Below are positions 8,191 to 18,882 of a stretch of DNA of 64,000 nt, piece after piece. This DNA comes from Rhodocyclaceae bacterium (GTDB lineage Bacteria > Pseudomonadota > Gammaproteobacteria > Burkholderiales > Rhodocyclaceae). Below the pieces are notes generated by a model that made no database searches, had not been told where the DNA came from, and saw only the letters and a program-made list of their open reading frames with translations. The stretch spans positions 62,001 to 126,000 of the forward strand of contig JAVBYI010000024.1 in assembly GCA_030824115.1 (NCBI GenBank), in the 5' to 3' direction. The translations under genes were made by a program, and so were the position numbers. Positions within the stretch are counted from its first letter, which is position 1. Each line of letters begins with the position of its first letter.

Positions 8191-9170
8191 GCGTCGTCCT
8201 CGAACAGCGTGACATCGTCGCTGTGTTTGTGTGCGTGCAGTTTCTTGTCGGCCAGCAGTTTTTCATAGAAGCAGACCTGATTGCGGCCGTGCTGCTTGGC
8301 AAAATACAGGGCCTGGTCGGCATGACCGAGCAGCTCGATCGGCATCGAGGAATTGCAGATGCGCGTGACGCCAATGCTGACGGTGACTTTGCCGACTTGC
8401 GGAAAAGCATGATTTTCAACGGTGCGACGCAGACGCTCAAAGGTCATGTCGGCCTCGGTGTCGTTGTCGACATAGACGATCACGACGAACTCCTCGCCGC
8501 CGAAACGGTAGATCAGGTCGGATTTGCGGAAGGTGCTTTGCAGGATGCGGGCAATGATCAGCAGCACTTCGTCGCCATACAGGTGGCCGAAAGAATCGTT
8601 GATGCGCTTGAAATAGTCGATATCGATCTCGCCGAGGAAGAACGAGCCGGCATCCTTGAGGCGGCGGTGATGCGTGGTTTTTTCATCCTTGTAGGCATCG
8701 CGGATGAGATTGAGCGCCTTGTCGAGTTGGAAGTCGAAGGTGTGGCGATTGAGCAGGCCGGTCAGTCGGTCGATCTGCGAATCCTTGAGCACCGAGAGGT
8801 AGTTGTCGTAGATGCGGAACAAGGCACTCATCATCTGGTGTTCAGCGGGGTTCAGCGCGTTTTCGCGTGACATCAGCAGGTAGGCGATGACCTCGCGGTT
8901 ACGGCTGACAATGGAAAAAGCCGTGATGCCCGGGCTGCTTGCCAGTGCCGAAAAGGTTTCCGCCGGTATTTCGTGCGACAGTTCCTCGCCACAGATGCGC
9001 ACCGAAAATTGCGGGGGATCGTTCTCGGAAACATGAAAAATCGCCGCCCACGCAGGGGTGAGCATCTCATTCACCGTCTTCAACAGACTGACTTCGAGCA
9101 TGTCGACGTCACGATGATCGGTCAGCGCCGCAATCTTGCCGACCACTTCCTGCAGGGGGATGGTAACCAT
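8187..9170 (-). CDS. diguanylate cyclase with N-terminal GAF-like region
   Basis: A 327-residue soluble protein. Residues 1-150 are GAF-like, with no catalytic motif. The C-terminal GGDEF domain (about 155-315) carries the RLTGLLNRHTF start, the metal-binding DIDYFKRINDSFGH and an intact GGEEF active site. It should make c-di-GMP from two GTP. The tail is rich in His, Asp and Lys (KKLHAHKHSDD). It is the first gene of a two-gene unit with the CnoX-like protein and is divergent from purL. The signal sensed by the N-terminal region is unknown. Confidence 0.88.
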   Translation of the reverse strand: MVTIPLQEVVGKIAALTDHRDVDMLEVSLLKTVNEMLTPAWAAIFHVSENDPPQFSVRICGEELSHEIPAETFSALASSPGITAFSIVSRNREVIAYLLMSRENALNPAEHQMMSALFRIYDNYLSVLKDSQIDRLTGLLNRHTFDFQLDKALNLIRDAYKDEKTTHHRRLKDAGSFFLGEIDIDYFKRINDSFGHLYGDEVLLIIARILQSTFRKSDLIYRFGGEEFVVIVYVDNDTEADMTFERLRRTVENHAFPQVGKVTVSIGVTRICNSSMPIELLGHADQALYFAKQHGRNQVCFYEKLLADKKLHAHKHSDDVTLFEDDA

Positions 9171-9217
9171 TGGATTTAATGCCCAGAAAGTCGAACTTTT
9201 CGATTATCGCATCAGGA

Positions 9218-9244
9218 TTGGCAACTGGGGTAGGCGGCTATAAT
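9218..9244 (+). promoter_or_regulatory. sigma-70-type promoter of purL
   Basis: TTGGCA at 9218-9223 and a perfect TATAAT at 9239-9244, with a 15-base spacer. This puts the start near 9251, about 28 bases ahead of the purL ATG. The spacer is shorter than the optimum. No purine riboswitch was seen. Confidence 0.55.
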
Positions 9245-9278
9245 TTGCGACTGTCCTGCATCTGCCCGGATTCCCGTC

Positions 9279-12200
9279 ATGACCCAGATTCTCAAGCTGC
9301 GCGGCACAGCCGCCTTTTCCGCTTCCCGTCTTGCGCGCCTGCAGGAACAGGTAGGGCAAGCCCTGACCGCCGAGCACTGGTATTTCATCGAAACCGACGG
9401 CAGCCTGGGCGCAGACGAACAGCGCCGTCTCAAGGATTTGCTGGGCATCCCGGCGACACTGCCAGCCGAATCCGCCGGAACGCTGATTCTCGTCACCCCG
9501 CGTCTCGGCACCATCTCGCCGTGGGCCTCGAAAGCCACCGACATTGCCCACAACTGCGGTTTTGCCGCCATCAAGCGCATCGAGCGCGGGATTGCCTACC
9601 ATTTCAAGAATGGCGAAACGTCGGCGCTGGCGGGACGGCTTCATGACCGCATGACCGAGTCGGTGATGGACAGCATCGAGGCTGCCGAGCAGCTTTTCCA
9701 CCATGTTGCCCCGCAGCCGTTGACGACGGTCGATGTCATGGCCGGTGGCCGGGCAGCCTTGGTCAAGGCCAACGGCGAACTTGGTCTTGCGCTGTCCGAA
9801 GATGAAATCGACTACCTCGTCGAGAATTTCACCAAGGTAGGACGCAACCCGACCGACGTCGAGCTGATGATGTTCGCGCAGGCCAATTCCGAACACTGCC
9901 GTCACAAGATTTTCAATGCGTCATGGACGGTAGATGGACAAGAGCAGCCGCTGTCGCTGTTCGGCATGATCCGCGAATCGCACAAGGCGCATCCCGAAGG
10001 CACGGTGGTGGCCTATTCCGACAATGCTGCGGTGATCGAGGGGGCGCAGATCAAGCGCTTCTACCCGCAAGCAGACGGTGGCTATGCCTATGTCGAGGAT
10101 ATGACCCACATCCTCGCCAAGGTCGAGACGCACAATCATCCGACCGCCATTTCGCCTTTCCCCGGTGCGGCCACCGGCTCCGGCGGCGAGATTCGCGACG
10201 AGGGCGCGACCGGGCGCGGCTCCAAGCCCAAGGCCGGTCTCTCCGGCTTCTCGGTATCCGACCTGAAAATTCCCGGCTATGCGCAGCCGTGGGAATCGAA
10301 CTACGGTAAGCCCGACCGCATTGCTTCGGCGCTCGACATCATGATCGAAGGCCCGATCGGTGCGGCGGCCTTCAACAATGAATTCGGCCGTCCCAACCTG
10401 ACCGGTTATTTCCGCACCTTCGAGCAGCCATTCAACGGCGAAATGCGCGGCTATCACAAGCCGATCATGATCGCCGGCGGTGTCGGCAACATTTCCGACC
10501 GCCACTCCTTCAAAGAGTTGTTCCCGGCGGGCACGAAGCTGATCCAGCTCGGTGGCCCCGGCATGCTGATCGGCCTCGGCGGCGGGGCGGCTTCGTCGAT
10601 GACCACCGGCACGAATACGGCGGACCTTGACTTTGCCTCCGTGCAGCGCGGCAACCCCGAGATGCAGCGCCGCGCGCAGGAAGTGATTGATCGTTGCTGG
10701 CAGATGGGAGAGAACAACCCGATCCTCGCCATCCACGACGTCGGTGCCGGCGGTATTTCCAATGCCATGCCGGAACTGGCCAACGATGCCGGACGCGGCG
10801 CGCTCTTTGATCTGCGTGCTGTGCCGAATGAAGAGCCGGGCATGGCCCCGCGCGAAATCTGGAGCAACGAGGCGCAGGAGCGTTATGTGCTGGCCATTGG
10901 CCCGGCGCGCTTGGCCGAGTTCGTGGCAATGTGCGAGCGCGAGCGCTGCCCCTTCGCCGTGATCGGCGAAGCCACCGAGGAGCGTCAACTGGTCGTCAAG
11001 GACGATCACTTCGGCAACAAGCCGGTCGATATGCCGATGGACGTGTTGCTCGGCAAGCCGCCACGCATGCACCGCACGGCTGAGCGCAAGCAGGTAAACA
11101 TGCCGGCGCTCGACTTTGGCCAGATCGACCTGAAAGAGGCGGCCTTCCGCGTTTTGCGGCTGCCAACCGTGGCCTCGAAGAACTTCCTGATCACCATCGG
11201 CGACCGCACTGTGGGCGGCATGACGGCGCGCGACCAGTTCGTCGGCCCGTGGCAGACACCGGTGGCCGATGTCGCCGTGACGGCGATGGGTTACGACACG
11301 AATCTCGGTGAGTGTTTTGCGATGGGCGAACGCACGCCGGTGGCGCTACTGAATGCACCGGCTTCCGGTCGCATGGCGGTGGGCGAAGCAATCACCAATC
11401 TGGCCGCAGCAGATATTGGTGATATCAAGAAGATCAAGCTCTCCGCCAACTGGATGGCCGCCGCCGGCCACGGTAACGAGGATGCCGCGCTGTTCGATAC
11501 CGTGCGGACTGTTGGCCTCGACTTCTGCCCGGCACTGGGCGTGTCGATTCCGGTCGGCAAGGATTCGCTGTCGATGCGTACCAAGTGGAATGAGGGTGGG
11601 CAGGAAAAGACGGTGGCCGCGCCGCTGTCGCTGATTGTTACCGCCTTCGCCCCCTGTGCCGACATCCGCAAGACGCTCACGCCACAACTGCAGCGCGATA
11701 AGGGTGCTGGTGAAGCGGGCGAGACTGAACTGATTCTGATTGATCTGGGTGCCGGCCAGAATCGCCTCGGCGGCTCGGCGCTGGCGCAGGTTTATGGCGT
11801 GTCCGGCGATGTGCCGCCGGATGCGGATGCTGACAAGCTCAAGGCCTTCTTCGCGCTGATCCAGCACCTCAACCGCGCCAAGATGATTCTCGCCTATCAC
11901 GACCGTGCCGATGGCGGCCTGTTCGCCACGGTCTGCGAAATGGCCTTCGCCGGCCACACGGGCGTTTCGCTCAATCTCGATACGCTGTGCTACGACGACC
12001 TGATGAATGACGTCGATGGCATGGAGCGGCGCCCTGAAATGGTCGATGGCCGCATGAGGGATCGCGTGCTTGCTGCCTTGTTCAACGAGGAACTCGGCGC
12101 CGTAATTCAGGTGCTGCGCGACGACCGCCCGACAGTGATGCAGGCGCTGCGCGACGCTGGTCTCGGCGCTTGCGCCCACATGATTGGCACGCTCAATGGC

Positions 12201-13178
12201 AAGGACGAGATTCGTATCTGGCGCAACTCGAAGCTGGTGTTCGGCGCCAACCGTATCGAGCTACAGCGCGCCTGGAGTGAGGTCAGCTATCAGGTGGCCC
12301 GTCTGCGCGACGATCCGGTCTGTGCGCAGGAAGAGTTCGATGTCGTGCTGGATGGCGCCAACCCCGGCTTGTCGGCCAGTTTGACTTTCGACCCGGCCGC
12401 ACCGTTTGTCATCACAGGCACGAAGCCGAAAATGGCGATCCTGCGCGAGCAGGGCGTCAATGGCGAGGTCGAGATGGCCGCCGCCTTTGACCGTGCCGGC
12501 TTCACCGCCGTCGATGTGCATATGTCCGACCTGATCAGCGGCCGTGTGCATCTGGCCGACTTCAAGGGCCTCGCCGCCTGCGGCGGTTTTTCCTATGGCG
12601 ATGTGCTGGGCGCCGGCCAAGGGTGGGCGAAGTCGATTCTTTTTAACGCACGCCTAAAGGACGAGTTCATCGCTTTCTTCAACCGTGCCGATACGTTTGC
12701 ATTGGGCGTCTGCAACGGTTGCCAGATGATGAGCAACCTCGCCAGCATTATTCCCGGCGCACAGAACTGGCCGACTTTCCACCGTAACCGCAGTGAGCAG
12801 TTCGAGGCGCGTTTTGCAATGGTCGAGATCGTCGACTCGCCCTCGATCTTCTTCACCGGCATGGCGGGTTCCAGGCTACCGGTGGTGGTGTCGCACGGCG
12901 AGGGCAGGGCAGTTTTCGCAGGCGATCCCCAAAAGTCGGCGCTGGCAGTACGGCATGTGGACAACCGTGGCGCCCCGGCGACCACCTATCCCTTCAACCC
13001 GAACGGTTCGCCCGACGGCATTACCGGCGTGACCACGCCGGACGGTCGCTTCACCATCATGATGCCGCATCCCGAACGCGTCTTCCGCACCGTGCAGATG
13101 TCCTGGCATCCGGCCGAATGGGGTGAAGATTCCCCGTGGATGACCATGTTCCGCAATGCCCGCCGCTGGGTGGGCTGA
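9279..13178 (+). CDS. purL: phosphoribosylformylglycinamidine synthase
   Basis: Large single-chain PurL (1299 residues, like the E. coli enzyme) that converts FGAR, glutamine and ATP to FGAM in purine synthesis. Order: PurS-like N-terminal domain, linker, the duplicated AIR-synthase-like FGAM domains with [14 protein letters not shown] and [20 protein letters not shown], and a C-terminal class I glutaminase. The glutaminase nucleophile is Cys1145 in [10 protein letters not shown], and MPHPERVF (H1264, E1266) completes the triad. Two copies of the dispersed repeat lie in the gene, giving ETSALAGR before HDRMTE and [11 protein letters not shown] in the glutaminase. It stands alone behind its own promoter. 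Confidence 0.97.
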   Translation: MTQILKLRGTAAFSASRLARLQEQVGQALTAEHWYFIETDGSLGADEQRRLKDLLGIPATLPAESAGTLILVTPRLGTISPWASKATDIAHNCGFAAIKRIERGIAYHFKNGETSALAGRLHDRMTESVMDSIEAAEQLFHHVAPQPLTTVDVMAGGRAALVKANGELGLALSEDEIDYLVENFTKVGRNPTDVELMMFAQANSEHCRHKIFNASWTVDGQEQPLSLFGMIRESHKAHPEGTVVAYSDNAAVIEGAQIKRFYPQADGGYAYVEDMTHILAKVETHNHPTAISPFPGAATGSGGEIRDEGATGRGSKPKAGLSGFSVSDLKIPGYAQPWESNYGKPDRIASALDIMIEGPIGAAAFNNEFGRPNLTGYFRTFEQPFNGEMRGYHKPIMIAGGVGNISDRHSFKELFPAGTKLIQLGGPGMLIGLGGGAASSMTTGTNTADLDFASVQRGNPEMQRRAQEVIDRCWQMGENNPILAIHDVGAGGISNAMPELANDAGRGALFDLRAVPNEEPGMAPREIWSNEAQERYVLAIGPARLAEFVAMCERERCPFAVIGEATEERQLVVKDDHFGNKPVDMPMDVLLGKPPRMHRTAERKQVNMPALDFGQIDLKEAAFRVLRLPTVASKNFLITIGDRTVGGMTARDQFVGPWQTPVADVAVTAMGYDTNLGECFAMGERTPVALLNAPASGRMAVGEAITNLAAADIGDIKKIKLSANWMAAAGHGNEDAALFDTVRTVGLDFCPALGVSIPVGKDSLSMRTKWNEGGQEKTVAAPLSLIVTAFAPCADIRKTLTPQLQRDKGAGEAGETELILIDLGAGQNRLGGSALAQVYGVSGDVPPDADADKLKAFFALIQHLNRAKMILAYHDRADGGLFATVCEMAFAGHTGVSLNLDTLCYDDLMNDVDGMERRPEMVDGRMRDRVLAALFNEELGAVIQVLRDDRPTVMQALRDAGLGACAHMIGTLNGKDEIRIWRNSKLVFGANRIELQRAWSEVSYQVARLRDDPVCAQEEFDVVLDGANPGLSASLTFDPAAPFVITGTKPKMAILREQGVNGEVEMAAAFDRAGFTAVDVHMSDLISGRVHLADFKGLAACGGFSYGDVLGAGQGWAKSILFNARLKDEFIAFFNRADTFALGVCNGCQMMSNLASIIPGAQNWPTFHRNRSEQFEARFAMVEIVDSPSIFFTGMAGSRLPVVVSHGEGRAVFAGDPQKSALAVRHVDNRGAPATTYPFNPNGSPDGITGVTTPDGRFTIMMPHPERVFRTVQMSWHPAEWGEDSPWMTMFRNARRWVG
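9620..9639 (+). repeat. dispersed repeat, copy 3
   Basis: GTCGGCGCTGGCGGGACGGC after AAAC, inside purL in the sense direction. It encodes TSALAGR, just before the conserved HDRMTE. Confidence 0.9.
12935..12954 (+). repeat. dispersed repeat, copy 4
   Basis: GTCGGCGCTGGCAGTACGGC after AAAA, inside the glutaminase part of purL in the sense direction. It encodes KSALAVR. Confidence 0.88.
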
Positions 13179-13226
13179 TCGGGGTACTATTCAACTTTCG
13201 TGATAGTGGCTACCTGAGGGGGTGAC

Positions 13227-14231
13227 ATGAAAACCGTAATCGCGTGCCTGTTCCTGTTGTTGACGAGCCTGGTACAGGCCGCCGATCTGCAACGCATTGT
13301 GGTCAGCGCGCCGGGGCCGCGCAATATCTCCTACCTGCCGGTCGACCTGATTCCGGCGATCGGCGCCGACAAGGAGGAGGGCGTCGATCTCAGCATCCTG
13401 AATACCGGTGGCGGTGGCGTCGCCCTCAACAACATGGTGACGAAGAACGCCGATTTTGCTGTGGCTGGCGTCCCGGCAGCCATGTCACTCAAGAGCAATG
13501 GCGGCGAAGTGGTGGTGATTGCCTCGGTCAATGATGCGCCGCTGTTTGTTCTGATGGTGCGTGCCGATCTCAAGGACAAGGTCAAGCGGATTGCCGACCT
13601 CAGGGGCAAGGTGATCGGTGTTAACACCGGCACCAAGACTTCCAAGACGACGTCGCAGCAACTTGGCGAACTGCTGCTGAAATCGGCCGGTGTGCCTAGC
13701 GATGCCGTGCGCATCGTGCCCGCCGGGCAAAGCTGGGTGGAGCAGTCCTCGCTGATGATCACCGGCGCCGCCGATGCCGTGGTGGGCGACGAACCTTTCG
13801 CCTCGCGCCTGCTGGAGGATGGCAAAGTGTTTTTCCTCGCCCACCTGGCGCAACCGGCAACGGTCAAGGGCATCAAGGGCGTGAATTTCCTCCATGCGGC
13901 GCTGGAAACGCGTCCCGACGTGATTGCCAACGAGCCGGCCAAGGTCGAAAAGATGGTGCGCATGATGAAGAAGAGTCTGGCCTGGATCGCCAGCCATACG
14001 CCCGAGCAGGTGGTGGATGCGCTGGGGGTCAAGGACGGTGAAGAGCGTGATTCGCTGATCCGTGCCCTCAAGGCGTATCCCAAGGCATTCAGCCGCGATG
14101 GCAAGTTTTCCACCGCACAGATCAAGGAAACCGACATCTTTTTCCAGAGCAGTCTGGAAAAGGGCGCACCGGGACATGGTCTGAGTCTCAACTCCCTGTT
14201 GAACGACCGCTGGGCCGGTCGTCGCAACTAA
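13227..14231 (+). CDS. NMT1/THI5-like periplasmic binding protein
   Basis: A 334-residue solute-binding protein of the NMT1/SsuA-like family, with a clear Sec signal peptide (MKTVIACLFLLLTSLVQAA). GAGGGGGTGAC precedes the ATG. Mature landmarks are GVDLSILNTGGGGVALNNM, ADFAVAGVPAAM, DLRGKVIGVNTGTKTS and GAADAVVGDEPFA. No ABC permease or ATPase adjoins it. Fifteen bases downstream starts a hybrid histidine kinase, so it probably presents a ligand to that kinase. The ligand cannot be read from sequence; members bind sulfonates, pyrimidine precursors, nitrate or other small compounds. Confidence 0.85.
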   Translation: MKTVIACLFLLLTSLVQAADLQRIVVSAPGPRNISYLPVDLIPAIGADKEEGVDLSILNTGGGGVALNNMVTKNADFAVAGVPAAMSLKSNGGEVVVIASVNDAPLFVLMVRADLKDKVKRIADLRGKVIGVNTGTKTSKTTSQQLGELLLKSAGVPSDAVRIVPAGQSWVEQSSLMITGAADAVVGDEPFASRLLEDGKVFFLAHLAQPATVKGIKGVNFLHAALETRPDVIANEPAKVEKMVRMMKKSLAWIASHTPEQVVDALGVKDGEERDSLIRALKAYPKAFSRDGKFSTAQIKETDIFFQSSLEKGAPGHGLSLNSLLNDRWAGRRN

Positions 14232-14246
14232 ACAAGTCACCAAGGC

Positions 14247-17200
14247 ATGCAGCGGCTCAACTCGATTACACGACAGGCAACCCTGCGGCTGCTGGTTAGC
14301 CTTGGCTTGCTGGTTGGGCTGATTGCCGTCAGCTCGCTCGGTATCTACCGTGCGGCGCTCAACAAGGCGGCTACCGAGCGCAGCGAAAATCTCGCCACTT
14401 TCTACACGAACCGCATCGAGCAGATCGACCGCGACTGGGAAATTCAAAGCCGCGACTTCAAGGTGCGCATCGAATACACACGGGCGTTGGAAGACATGCA
14501 GACGGCTGTCGCCAAGCTGCAGGCCTTCATGACCATCCAGGGAACGGATCGGCGCTTCCAGTACCTGCTGATTCAGACCAAGGATGGCCAAAAGCTATTC
14601 GATTTCGGCAAGGATATCAGCCTCCCGGCCATTCCGAATTCACCCGATACGGCCTATGGCCACTACGAAGATACGGCATCGCATGCTCTGTATCGGGTCT
14701 TCGAGCATCCGATCTGGCTGGGCGAGAAGCTCGGGACCGGGCGCTTCGCCATGTTCTTCCGCATCGACAACGGACTGTTACAGCAGATCGGTGCGCCCGG
14801 CCTCACCCTCAGCGTGCTGCATGGCGGTGTACCGATTGCCAGTTCCGGTGGCGCACAGGTGCTGGAACGCATGCGCAGCAATAGCGCCGCCGAACAGATG
14901 GGCCGTGAGGTGTGCGACCTGATCTGGCAGGATGACCAGCTGACGCCGATGGTGTTGCGTGTCGAATCCCCCGTCGTTCCCCTGTTCTCGACCGCCGAGC
15001 TGACCATCGGCATGAGTGTCATTCCGATCCTTGACGGGCTGGTGCTGTGGCTGACGCTGGGCGTCTGGCTGCGCCGCCAGACACGGCGTGTGGCCGAGCT
15101 GGGCTCAGCGGTCCGCGAATACGATCGTGAGCGACGCGAAACGCCTGAACTCGGGCGCGCGTTGACGCTGGCGAAACAGGGGCCGGCCGACGAAATTGCC
15201 GATGTGGCCGATGCCTTGCGCGTATTGATCAAGGATATTGCGCAGGAAGCGCAGGAGCGCGAGATTGCTTTGCTGAAGGTGAAGGTCTCCGAGGCTGAGT
15301 ACCGCAGCATTCTGGTCACCACGGCCGACGGATTCTGGATGGTTTCCGGCGATGAGGGGCACTTCCTCGATGTCAATCCGGCCTACTGCGCCATGAGTGG
15401 TTATACGCGTGACGAGCTTCTGGGCATGTCCATCGCGGATGTAGAAGCCATGGAGAACCGGGAAGAGACTCAGCAGCATATTGCGGAAGTGGTGGCAGGA
15501 AAACGTCAGCGCTTTGAGTCACGACACCGACGCAAGGATGGCAGCCTGTTTGATGTCGAGATCAGCACGCAGTTCCTCGATGCGCGTGGTGGGGTACTGA
15601 TCGTGTTTATCCGCGACATCACCCAGCGCAAGCAGACTGAGCAGGCGCTGCTTGAAGCGAAAGGCGTTGCCGAGCATGCCAACTCGGCCAAGAGCGAGTT
15701 TCTCGCCAATATGAGTCACGAGATTCGCACGCCAATGAATGCCATCATTGGCCTTTCCGATCTCTCTTTGGGTTTGTCCGGCGTCAGTCCCAAGCTGCGC
15801 GATTACCTGACCAAGATTCACACCTCATCCAAGGCGCTGCTGGCCATCATCAACGACATCCTCGACTATTCGAAGGTCGAAGCGGGCCGGCTGGAGCTGG
15901 AGACCGCCGAATTTCGCATCGAGGAACTGCTGCAGAACGTCGCCGATCTGTTCAGTCTGCGGGCCGATCAGAAAGGGCTGGAGCTGTTGATGGACATGTC
16001 GCCCGGCGTGCCGCCGGTGCTGATCGGCGATGCGCTGCGGCTCGGTCAGGTGATGAACAATCTGGTCGGTAATGCGGTGAAATTCACCGAAAGCGGGGAA
16101 GTCCACGCCAAAGTGGCGCTACTGGATCAGCAAGGCAGCTTGGTCACACTGCAGTTTTCCGTGCGCGACACCGGCATTGGCATGGCGCCGGAACAACTCG
16201 ATCACCTATTCCAGCCATTCACTCAGGCGGATGGTTCGATCACGCGCCGCTATGGCGGTACCGGCCTCGGGCTGGTCATCAGCAAACGGCTGGTGGAACG
16301 CATGGGCGGCGATCTGGTGGTGGACAGCGTGCCCGGCAAGGGCAGTTGTTTCGGCTTCACCTTGACCCTGCCGATGGCGCACAGTGCGCACATCGAACGT
16401 TCTCCTGCTGACTTGCGTGGCATGCGCGTGCTGGTGGTTGACGATGTCGATACCTCACGCATGGTGCTCTGCGAAATGCTGCATTCCTGGGGCTTCGATG
16501 TCACCGAGGCCACCGACGGCCACCATGCCATCGAACTGCTCAATCAGGCGGCCGTCCGACCGGAACGTGCCTTCGAGATGATCCTGACGGATTGGAAGAT
16601 GCCGGAAATGGATGGCATCACCCTGGCCCGCAAGATCGGCGACGAAGTGGCCAATCAAGTGCTGCCGAAGATGCCGGTGATCATCATGGTGACGGCGTTC
16701 GGCAAGGACCAGTTGCTGGCCGCCGCCCGAGGCGTAGAACTGGATGGCGTGCTGACCAAGCCGGTCACCTCATCCGGCCTGTTCGACGCGATCATGCAGA
16801 TCCAGGGCGGGCAGCAGTACCAGGACGCGCCGCAGAAGAGCCGCGACCTGTTCGAACAGGCGGCGCCGATCCGTGGTGCCAGCGTGCTGCTGGTCGAGGA
16901 TAACGACATCAACCAGACCGTGGCGCAGGACCTGCTCGAACGCATGGGCCTGCAGGTCATCGTCGCCGGAGATGGCGAGCAGGCGCTGGCACGGCTCGAA
17001 CAGGAGGTCTTCGATGCCGTGCTGATGGACCTGCAGATGCCGGTGATGGATGGCTTCGAGGCCACCCGCCTGATTCGTGCACAGACGCGTTTCACCAAGC
17101 TACCGGTGATCGCCATGACGGCCGCAGCACTGGTCCGTGATCGTGAAGCCTGCCTGGCGGTCGGGATGAATGACCATGTGGCCAAACCCATCGTGCCGCA

Positions 17201-17966
17201 GGATCTGCTGAGTGCACTGCTGAAATGGGTCAAGGTCGATCAGCCCCAGCAAGCCCGCAAAACCACCTTGGCAACGCATTGCACACGCAGCTTCAGCAGC
17301 GCCGACGAAGGCAGCATGCCGTTGACTTTGCCGGGTTTCGATCTGGACAATGCCATGACCCTGATGGGGGGTGACCACGCCCTGTTCAAGCGCGTCGCTT
17401 TGCGTTTTGTCGAACAATTCGAGGGCGCAGCGGGGCGGCTGGCACAACAGATTGAAGCAGGCCAACTGGTCGAGGCGCGGGCAGCGACGCACCAGATCAA
17501 AGGGGCCGCCGGCAACCTGGGGGCAAAGACGCTTTACCGGGCGGCGGATGTTCTTGAAGCAGCACTGGACGAGGCTGTCGCTGGAAAAATCGGCGCTGGC
17601 GAGACGGCAATGGATGCGCTGACGAGCTTCTGTCAGGCGCTCACCGAAGTGGTGGATTCGGTGGCCAGTCTGGCGACCGCCCATTCGGCGAGTGCCGAGG
17701 CTGCCGAATTCGAGTGCGATCAATGTAACTGGCGGCGTGCCAGCGAACTGTTCGCCCAGGTACGCGGTCTGGTGGATCACTATGACTTCGTACCGCACGA
17801 ACTGCTGGTCGATTTGCGCGATTGCCTGCGCTGCCGGCCATTGCGCACGCAAGTCGACATCCTCATGCGCCATGTCGAGCGCACCGAATACGACAAGGCC
17901 AAGCACTTGCTTGATACCCTTTCCTGCCGCGAGGGGCATGATCTCGGGACGAAAGCAAAAACATGA
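14247..17966 (+). CDS. hybrid sensor histidine kinase with two REC and one HPt domain
   Basis: 1239 residues. Order: membrane segment (about 12-35), periplasmic sensor region, second membrane segment (about 250-272), PAS (350-465), HisKA with His491 in [12 protein letters not shown], HATPase (VGNAVKFT, DTGIGM, GGTGLGL), REC1 (Asp782 in TDWKMPEMDG), REC2 (Asp928 in MDLQMPVMDG) and HPt (His1082 in ATHQIKGAAGNLG). This is a BarA/TorS-like phosphorelay in one chain. Upstream is a binding protein and the stop overlaps a REC-GGDEF gene, so the relay probably drives c-di-GMP synthesis. A copy of the dispersed repeat falls in the HPt domain (KIGAGETA). Confidence 0.93.
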   Translation: MQRLNSITRQATLRLLVSLGLLVGLIAVSSLGIYRAALNKAATERSENLATFYTNRIEQIDRDWEIQSRDFKVRIEYTRALEDMQTAVAKLQAFMTIQGTDRRFQYLLIQTKDGQKLFDFGKDISLPAIPNSPDTAYGHYEDTASHALYRVFEHPIWLGEKLGTGRFAMFFRIDNGLLQQIGAPGLTLSVLHGGVPIASSGGAQVLERMRSNSAAEQMGREVCDLIWQDDQLTPMVLRVESPVVPLFSTAELTIGMSVIPILDGLVLWLTLGVWLRRQTRRVAELGSAVREYDRERRETPELGRALTLAKQGPADEIADVADALRVLIKDIAQEAQEREIALLKVKVSEAEYRSILVTTADGFWMVSGDEGHFLDVNPAYCAMSGYTRDELLGMSIADVEAMENREETQQHIAEVVAGKRQRFESRHRRKDGSLFDVEISTQFLDARGGVLIVFIRDITQRKQTEQALLEAKGVAEHANSAKSEFLANMSHEIRTPMNAIIGLSDLSLGLSGVSPKLRDYLTKIHTSSKALLAIINDILDYSKVEAGRLELETAEFRIEELLQNVADLFSLRADQKGLELLMDMSPGVPPVLIGDALRLGQVMNNLVGNAVKFTESGEVHAKVALLDQQGSLVTLQFSVRDTGIGMAPEQLDHLFQPFTQADGSITRRYGGTGLGLVISKRLVERMGGDLVVDSVPGKGSCFGFTLTLPMAHSAHIERSPADLRGMRVLVVDDVDTSRMVLCEMLHSWGFDVTEATDGHHAIELLNQAAVRPERAFEMILTDWKMPEMDGITLARKIGDEVANQVLPKMPVIIMVTAFGKDQLLAAARGVELDGVLTKPVTSSGLFDAIMQIQGGQQYQDAPQKSRDLFEQAAPIRGASVLLVEDNDINQTVAQDLLERMGLQVIVAGDGEQALARLEQEVFDAVLMDLQMPVMDGFEATRLIRAQTRFTKLPVIAMTAAALVRDREACLAVGMNDHVAKPIVPQDLLSALLKWVKVDQPQQARKTTLATHCTRSFSSADEGSMPLTLPGFDLDNAMTLMGGDHALFKRVALRFVEQFEGAAGRLAQQIEAGQLVEARAATHQIKGAAGNLGAKTLYRAADVLEAALDEAVAGKIGAGETAMDALTSFCQALTEVVDSVASLATAHSASAEAAEFECDQCNWRRASELFAQVRGLVDHYDFVPHELLVDLRDCLRCRPLRTQVDILMRHVERTEYDKAKHLLDTLSCREGHDLGTKAKT
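17589..17608 (+). repeat. dispersed repeat, copy 5
   Basis: ATCGGCGCTGGCGAGACGGC after an A-run; one change from the core (first base A). Sense direction in the kinase HPt region, encoding KIGAGETA. Confidence 0.88.
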
Positions 17967-18877
17967 ATCCCCCGCGCAAACCGGTCGTCCTGATCGTTGA
18001 TGACACCCCCACCAATATCCAGGTGCTGGCCGAAGCCTTGCGTGCCGACTATCGGGTCAAGGTAGCCGGCAGCGGCAAGATGGCGCTCGACATCGTCCAG
18101 CAAGGGCAGCCCGACCTGATCCTGCTCGATGTGATGATGCCGGACATGGACGGCTATGAAGTGTGCCGCACCCTCAAGAACAATCCGCAGACCCAGAATA
18201 TCCCGGTGATTTTCGTGACCGCCCGGACCGATACGGTGGATGAGACTTTCGGCTTGCAACTGGGCGCGGTGGATTACATTGCCAAGCCCTTTCGTCTGCC
18301 GATTGTCCTGGCGCGCGTGCGCAACCACATCGCCCTCAAGCTGAAAAGTGACTTGCTCGAATCGCATGCGTTGCTCGACGGGCTGACCAGCATTCCGAAC
18401 CGCCGCCGCTTCGACCAGTCGCTGGAAACCGAGTGGAAGCGTGCCCAGCGTTCGGGGCTGCCGCTGTCCGTGCTGATGTTCGATATCGATCACTTCAAGG
18501 CTTACAACGACTCGCTCGGCCATCGTGCCGGTGATGACTGTCTGACCCGCGTGGCCATGCTGCTGTGCGAATCGCTGGAACGGCCGGGCGACCTGTTGGC
18601 CCGTTATGGCGGCGAGGAGTTTGTTGCGCTACTGCCGGAAACCGATGCGGAAGGGGCTGCCCGCATTGCTGAACGCTGCCGTGTTCAGATCGAGGCAGCG
18701 CGGATTCCGCATCCCGAGTCCGGCACGGCCGGGTGGGTAACGGTCAGTATCGGGGTGGGAACGCTGCTGCCGGATGGCGCTGCGAATTCCGGCACCCTGA
18801 TTGAACAGGCGGATGCGCGCCTGTATTGTGCCAAGTCCGCCGGGCGCAATCGGGTTTGTAGCACCTCAAAGGAATAG
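17963..18877 (+). CDS. PleD-like response regulator diguanylate cyclase
   Basis: 304 residues: a REC domain (about 8-125, with the phospho-acceptor in LILLDVMMPDMDG and the conserved Lys in AKPF) joined to GGDEF (about 135-300, active site GGEEF). Phosphorylation should promote dimerisation and c-di-GMP formation. The start overlaps the stop of the three-step hybrid kinase (ATGA), so the kinase HPt is the likely phosphodonor. The gene ends five bases before relA, raising the possibility that c-di-GMP and (p)ppGpp genes share a transcript. Confidence 0.92.
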   Translation: MNPPRKPVVLIVDDTPTNIQVLAEALRADYRVKVAGSGKMALDIVQQGQPDLILLDVMMPDMDGYEVCRTLKNNPQTQNIPVIFVTARTDTVDETFGLQLGAVDYIAKPFRLPIVLARVRNHIALKLKSDLLESHALLDGLTSIPNRRRFDQSLETEWKRAQRSGLPLSVLMFDIDHFKAYNDSLGHRAGDDCLTRVAMLLCESLERPGDLLARYGGEEFVALLPETDAEGAARIAERCRVQIEAARIPHPESGTAGWVTVSIGVGTLLPDGAANSGTLIEQADARLYCAKSAGRNRVCSTSKE

Positions 18878-18882
18878 CCGGT

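Noticed and set aside
15225-15240. TTGATCAAGGATATT in the hybrid kinase as an Fnr site
   Set aside because: The right half-site does not match and it is deep inside a gene.
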